The notes under the pieces: model-generated
Told to the model about the DNA's origin: nothing
Databases searched by the model: none
The model's input: the letters and a program-made list of their open reading frames with translations, nothing else
Made by a program: the position numbers and the translations under genes
Part shown: one piece after another, positions 23,918-27,088 of the stretch
Layout of the letters: every line of letters starts with the position of its first letter
Numbering within the stretch: the stretch's first letter is position 1
DNA from: a virus
IMG/VR virus record: IMGVR_UViG_3300017917_000476
Location: 1 to 27,088 of that record
DNA length: 27,088 nucleotides
Reading direction: 5' to 3' (one strand)

Positions 23918-24594
23918 TATTTATTTACCTTCGCATTCACTATCCATGCATACCCTGTAGATATTCCAGCAGCCTTGCCTGAAGTTCTTCCTTTTTGTAA
24001 ATTTTTCTTATAGACTTTAGGATTATTAAAGTAATCATATAATCCACTAGTTCTTAAAAATGCCTGAGTAAAATATCTACTAAAAAATAAATTTACAGTA
24101 TTTTGAAAACCATTTTGTACTGCAGGCCCTCCTGGATTATCAACATTAATTGGTCCCTTTGTAAAAATAGTTTCTCCGTCTTGTTCAAATGCCAATACAG
24201 AAGATCTTTTAGGAACTATTGTAACTGGTATTCCATTTTCCATAATCTCTGCCTTATTATAAAATGGAACAGATGATCCATTTTTAATAGTAGTAGACTG
24301 TCTAAAAGAAGAATAAAATGAAAGACCAACATTGCTTACTGTATATCTAATATCAAATAGTCTTGCATCTGGACTTCCAGTGCGGTACCACTCGTATACG
24401 TGATGCAATGTTTGTGGATTAGATCTAGCATTAGAATCTATAAAAGCTTCTAATATGTGCTGTACTGAAGAGCCAAGATTGTTTAAAAATATAGATTTTC
24501 CTTTTTGTACGCCGTTAATAAAACCAAGCGAGTAATCAACAATATTATTTAAATCTTTTATTAGTTTTGACTGATTTAGTTTTACTGTAATCAT
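23917..24594 (-). CDS. Neck protein, HK97 gp10-like (tail completion)
   Basis: A 225-residue protein between stopper and tail terminator, where HK97-gp10-like neck proteins are common. The N-terminus has helices (LIKDLNNIVDYSLGFINGVQ, LNNLGSSVQHILEAFIDSNA); then HHVYEWYRTGSPDARLFDI (64-82), which resembles the HVY.W...G...RL core often seen in these proteins. A beta-rich part follows (LSFYSSFRQSTTI, PVTIVPKRSSVLAF), and the basic C-terminus ends KAAGISTGYAWIVNAKVNK. ATG 24594 overlaps the stop of the preceding gene by 4 bases (ATGA), indicating coupling. The role in head-tail joining is inferred from position and pattern. Confidence 0.7.
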   Translation of the reverse strand: MITVKLNQSKLIKDLNNIVDYSLGFINGVQKGKSIFLNNLGSSVQHILEAFIDSNARSNPQTLHHVYEWYRTGSPDARLFDIRYTVSNVGLSFYSSFRQSTTIKNGSSVPFYNKAEIMENGIPVTIVPKRSSVLAFEQDGETIFTKGPINVDNPGGPAVQNGFQNTVNLFFSRYFTQAFLRTSGLYDYFNNPKVYKKNLQKGRTSGKAAGISTGYAWIVNAKVNK

Positions 24595-25037
24595 AGGTCT
24601 GTAGCCTGATTTTCTGATCTACGAATTACTAATTTATAATAATCTATATCTCCAAATGGTCCAACTATTGGTTCATTAGATGCTATTTCAAAAATAGTTG
24701 ATTTTCCAGATCTTGGGCCAGCTGTTTCTAAATATACTGGAGTATTAGAGTGTGTTCTAATGTTTGTAATTATTACATTTGTAACTGATTGTTTTGATTC
24801 TGATGACATAATTCTTACATCTTTTTTAGTTCTACCCAAAAGAACAACATCCATATTTATTTTTACATTTGGCTTAACTTCTTCTCCACTTGCTGTCCCA
24901 GCTGGCTCAAAATTACAGGTTACTGTTCTATCTAGAACCCACTGCTTTTGAATATTACCATATGCACCCTGTTCAACAATAGGATAAAAAATATCTGCTT
25001 TTAATGGATACATAAAATCTGTAGAATCGCATAGCAT
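24591..25037 (-). CDS. Probable head-tail stopper protein
   Basis: A 148-residue beta-rich protein. Landmarks are ADIFYPIVEQGAYGNIQKQW, then RTVTCNFEPAG, and further on LLGRTKKDVRIMSSE and VIITNIRTHSNTPVYLETA, similar in layout to small stopper proteins that close the connector after packaging. No catalytic motif was seen. The ATG at 25037 overlaps the upstream stop by one base (TAATG), and the gene sits between adaptor and neck genes. It could be swapped with the neighbour in role; the assignment is positional. Confidence 0.6.
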   Translation of the reverse strand: MLCDSTDFMYPLKADIFYPIVEQGAYGNIQKQWVLDRTVTCNFEPAGTASGEEVKPNVKINMDVVLLGRTKKDVRIMSSESKQSVTNVIITNIRTHSNTPVYLETAGPRSGKSTIFEIASNEPIVGPFGDIDYYKLVIRRSENQATDL

Positions 25038-25948
25038 TAAATCATACCTATCTTGGTAATATTTTTAGTATACTTACTTAAAATTTTATCTACAATCATA
25101 TTTCCTGTACCGTCTAAAACTGATTTATCAAACTGAACTCTAAACTGATCAGTATTATAAGATGTTGTATATCTCTTATAATAATCAAGCTTTCCACACT
25201 TTAAGTCTTCAATTAATAATTTAGTCGCATACTCAATGTCTGGCGGAACAGCCTTATATCCAACATCTAATACAAACAAGAAGTCACATAGTTTAGGAAA
25301 TGCTGTTGTTAGTCCACCCATATACCCAAGATCTCCAACTGCTCCTGGAAGATCAAGTGGTGCTGATTGTAATCTATCAAATTTTTCATCTTCAACACGA
25401 ATAATTGCAGAATTATCTAATGTAACAGTATATGTTGCTTCATTATCTTCTGGATTTTCTGCATCAACATCGTAAATCAATACGTTGTCACGATATACCC
25501 TAAGAACCTTATTTAAATCTTCCCATATTGGCATATAATCAGCACCATTGCCTGTTGTCTCAACAATATGCTTCTCATTATAAAAGCCGTCAGTTACTAC
25601 AGAATCAATGAGTCCTCTTGCTACCATTTCTAAAATTTTATATTCTTGTATTTCAGATGCTGTTGTGCCCAATGTTCTGTAGTCAATATAGGGACGTAAA
25701 ATATCTAGATTACTATCAAGAATAATAGTTCCAGACATACTTAAAATTCTAAATAAAAATTTTCTATCAAATTGAGCTTTTGCCTGTTGAATAGTATAAG
25801 TAATTTGTGAGTTTGAATCTGATGTAACTGTAAGCTCTTCTACAGAGTGATCAACAAGGTCTTCAATATAAAGCTTATACTGAGTGCTAGGAGCAGGAAC
25901 ATCCCACTTTGTATCTATTGGATATGGCGGTAAACGTAATACTTCCAT
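25037..25948 (-). CDS. Head-to-tail adaptor-like connector protein
   Basis: A 303-residue protein. Residues 1-85 look like a beta-rich N-terminal domain (STQYKLYIEDLVDHSVEELT). Residues 86-150 contain the helical adaptor-type pattern (YIDYRTLGTTASEIQEYKIL, ARGLIDSVVTDGFYNEK). The C-terminal third has PPDIEYATKLLIEDLKCGKL and SYNTDQFRVQFDKSVLDGTG, then KILSKYTK, like adaptor proteins that dock under the portal. An inserted beta segment (about 155-195) separates the helices. ATG 25948 overlaps the previous stop by one base (TAATG), with only a weak AAAGAAA site, so coupling is likely. The length is above that of minimal gp6-type adaptors (about 100-150). Confidence 0.7.
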   Translation of the reverse strand: MEVLRLPPYPIDTKWDVPAPSTQYKLYIEDLVDHSVEELTVTSDSNSQITYTIQQAKAQFDRKFLFRILSMSGTIILDSNLDILRPYIDYRTLGTTASEIQEYKILEMVARGLIDSVVTDGFYNEKHIVETTGNGADYMPIWEDLNKVLRVYRDNVLIYDVDAENPEDNEATYTVTLDNSAIIRVEDEKFDRLQSAPLDLPGAVGDLGYMGGLTTAFPKLCDFLFVLDVGYKAVPPDIEYATKLLIEDLKCGKLDYYKRYTTSYNTDQFRVQFDKSVLDGTGNMIVDKILSKYTKNITKIGMI

Positions 25949-26304
25949 TATTTCTTTTTACGGTAAAACTTGGCTACCTCGTCTGGAGTTGCTATTCGCA
26001 CAGACTTATTGGCTAACCATTTTTCCGAATCCTCCTTGCTTAGAATATTGTAACCTCTTTCAAGCTCTCCTACCCCATTCCAATGAAGATTTTTTTCAGA
26101 ATACACTGCAATTTTTTCTGTTGGCTTATCTTTATTTTTTGCTTTTTGAACTTGATGTGGTGTAGGTAAAAAAGAAAAAATAACTTCTAATATTTCTGCT
26201 TTTGTACTAACTCCAAATAAATCTATATTATTTTGTTTTGCATAAGATTTTAGTTGTGGTACTGTTTTATTTTTTAATTCGTCTACTGTTGTCTCTAGTA
26301 ACAT
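25948..26304 (-). CDS. Capsid-adjacent small protein with N-terminal HeH/SAP-like domain
   Basis: A 118-residue protein directly after the capsid gene. Residues 8-42 (ELKNKTVPQLKSYAKQNNID, then STKAEILEVIFS) match the helix-extended loop-helix pattern of HeH, SAP or Rho-N type domains. After a basic linker (KAKNKDKPTEK) comes a second module, VYSEKNLHWNGVGELERGYN, then SEKWLANKSVRIATPDEVAKFY, which I recall as a common hypothetical family next to actinophage capsid genes. It may be a capsid decoration, head fibre or head-tail accessory protein; this is inference. ATG 26304 has GGAGGA upstream and an extended -10 element before it. Confidence 0.7.
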   Translation of the reverse strand: MLLETTVDELKNKTVPQLKSYAKQNNIDLFGVSTKAEILEVIFSFLPTPHQVQKAKNKDKPTEKIAVYSEKNLHWNGVGELERGYNILSKEDSEKWLANKSVRIATPDEVAKFYRKKK

Positions 26305-26322
26305 ATTATTTCCTCCACTGCT

Positions 26323-26331
26323 ATTATATCA
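26323..26331 (-). promoter_or_regulatory. Extended -10 promoter-like element (TGATATAAT)
   Basis: Exact TGATATAAT on the minus strand, 12 bases after the hairpin that follows the capsid gene and 18 bases before the ATG at 26304. It would start the connector operon. No clear -35 box, since that position falls in the hairpin arm. Confidence 0.6.
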
Positions 26332-26343
26332 GAATGTGAATAA

Positions 26344-26369
26344 GGAGGGTAGTTTTTACGCTACCCTCC
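26344..26369 (-). terminator. Hairpin terminator after the major capsid gene
   Basis: Perfect 9-base-pair stem: GGAGGGUAG, an 8-base loop, CUACCCUCC on the minus-strand RNA, followed by UUAUUC. The U-tract is imperfect, so termination may be partial. It lies 22 bases after the capsid stop codon. Confidence 0.75.
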
Positions 26370-26391
26370 AAATTCTATTATTTAATTGTGA

Positions 26392-27088
26392 TTAGGAATC
26401 AGATGCTGCATCTGCATAAGCAACTGCATCAAGTTCTTCCCATTGTAGACCAAAGCGTACGAATACTGTGTATTCAACTGTATCCTTCTTTGGCTTGTAT
26501 TCACGGTTTACTGTGATATCACGCTGGAAGCCCCAAACACGGTTTGCAGGGAATGTCAAATCGACATAATCTGCTGGGTAGTAAGGTACTTCCATAACAT
26601 CAACACCAAGAACACGTGTTGTACGTGCTCCACCAAGTGTCTGTCCGACGCCGTCTAGATAGTTCTGACGGTTAGCCTGTGTGCTGCCTGGAGTCATTCC
26701 AGCAATTGCTTCTGCTACTGCGTCAGCAAGTGTACCGTTGTTTGTAACGATACCCTGGAATGCATCTGTACCTGCATAGAACTTAAGATTGCTCTTAATT
26801 GCACGGTACTTACGTGGCATTGCAAGAATAATATCCTGCATTACGTTTGGTGTCCATTCATTACCAGTTACAGTTACTACTGCTTCATGAGCATCAGAAC
26901 CGCTTGTAACCTTGTTAACGAAACCATCCATAATTGAAAGGAATGCGCCTGTTGTACCATCACCATTGATAGCGAGATCTTCGATATCATTAGCAAAAGC
27001 GTTTGTCATAAGACGAACGAGATGGTCTTCAAGTGCACCTCCTTCAATATTGTCTTCAAGAGACTCAGTAGAAACTTCCCAATCAAGA
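26392..27088 (-). CDS. Major capsid protein, C-terminal part (5' end outside the window)
   Basis: An open frame of 232 codons reaching the right edge without a start; an internal Met at 27009 is not the true start because coding continues upstream (LDWEVSTESLEDNI and beyond). The sequence reads like an HK97-fold capsid C-terminal half: NAFANDIEDLAINGDG, then NEWTPNVMQDIILAMPRKYR, KFYAGTDAFQGIV, TRVLGVDVMEVPYYPADYVD, FPANRVWGFQRDITVNREYK and a C-terminal strand VEYTVFVRFGLQWEELDAVA. It forms the icosahedral shell. Nine of ten arginine codons are CGT and one is CGC, unlike the AGA-rich replication genes. The stop is followed by a terminator hairpin. Confidence 0.88.
   Translation of the reverse strand, partial: LDWEVSTESLEDNIEGGALEDHLVRLMTNAFANDIEDLAINGDGTTGAFLSIMDGFVNKVTSGSDAHEAVVTVTGNEWTPNVMQDIILAMPRKYRAIKSNLKFYAGTDAFQGIVTNNGTLADAVAEAIAGMTPGSTQANRQNYLDGVGQTLGGARTTRVLGVDVMEVPYYPADYVDLTFPANRVWGFQRDITVNREYKPKKDTVEYTVFVRFGLQWEELDAVAYADAASDS

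Noticed and set aside
26392-27009. Capsid gene starting at the Met at 27009
   Set aside because: The frame stays open to the window edge with capsid-like sequence before this Met, so it is an internal residue.
1-27088. tRNA genes, CRISPR arrays or insertion sequences
   Set aside because: No cloverleaf-like segments in the gaps, no regularly spaced direct repeats and no transposase-like proteins were seen.

Overview
The window is part of a double-stranded DNA tailed phage (or a prophage of one) with siphovirus morphology. Every gene I can support lies on the minus strand, so transcription runs from right (27088) to left (1). The order is classical: major capsid, head-tail connectors, tail terminator, major tail protein, tail assembly chaperones, tape measure, tail tip and fibres, a few small genes, then the start of a replication module (helicase, primase). 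The DNA is AT-rich, by eye about two thirds A+T. Genes are packed with ATGA or TAATG stop/start overlaps. Several families (small lysine/arginine-rich gene beside the helicase, small zinc ribbon, capsid-adjacent HeH protein, fused chaperone) remind me of actinobacteriophages, including freshwater ones. That host guess comes from memory and could not be tested here.

Region by region. 26392-27088 is the C-terminal part of the major capsid protein, followed by a terminator hairpin and a promoter-like element. 23309-26304 is a five-gene translationally coupled block: HeH-domain capsid-adjacent protein, adaptor, stopper, gp10-like neck protein and probable tail terminator. 22602-23237 is the major tail protein, with its own promoter-like element and a strong terminator. 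21467-22526 holds two paralogous tail assembly chaperone genes, one long and one short. 15880-21441 is a tape measure protein of 1853 residues, which predicts a long tail of about 280 nm. 3737-15880 encodes distal tail, hub, H-lectin-like protein and two very large modular fibre/adhesin proteins built of fibronectin-like, PKD-like and InlB B-repeat domains. 2879-3737 holds three small coiled-coil genes and a zinc ribbon. 1-2933 holds a helix-turn-helix gene, two small genes, a DnaB-family helicase and the N-terminal part of a DnaG-type primase.

Most notable signals: (1) all six gaps longer than about 35 bases carry the same extended -10 promoter-like element, TGNTATAAT or a one-base variant, on the coding strand; (2) the chaperone locus appears to have replaced the usual G/GT frameshift with a gene duplication plus an in-frame fusion, while the linker still holds slippery A-tracts followed by -1-frame stops; (3) a small beta domain is shared, apparently by transfer, between two otherwise unrelated tail proteins; (4) a phage fibre carries four Listeria-Bacteroides (InlB B-type) repeats; (5) capsid and major tail genes use CGT for arginine while the primase uses AGA. 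No lysis genes, integrase, tRNA genes or CRISPR arrays were seen.
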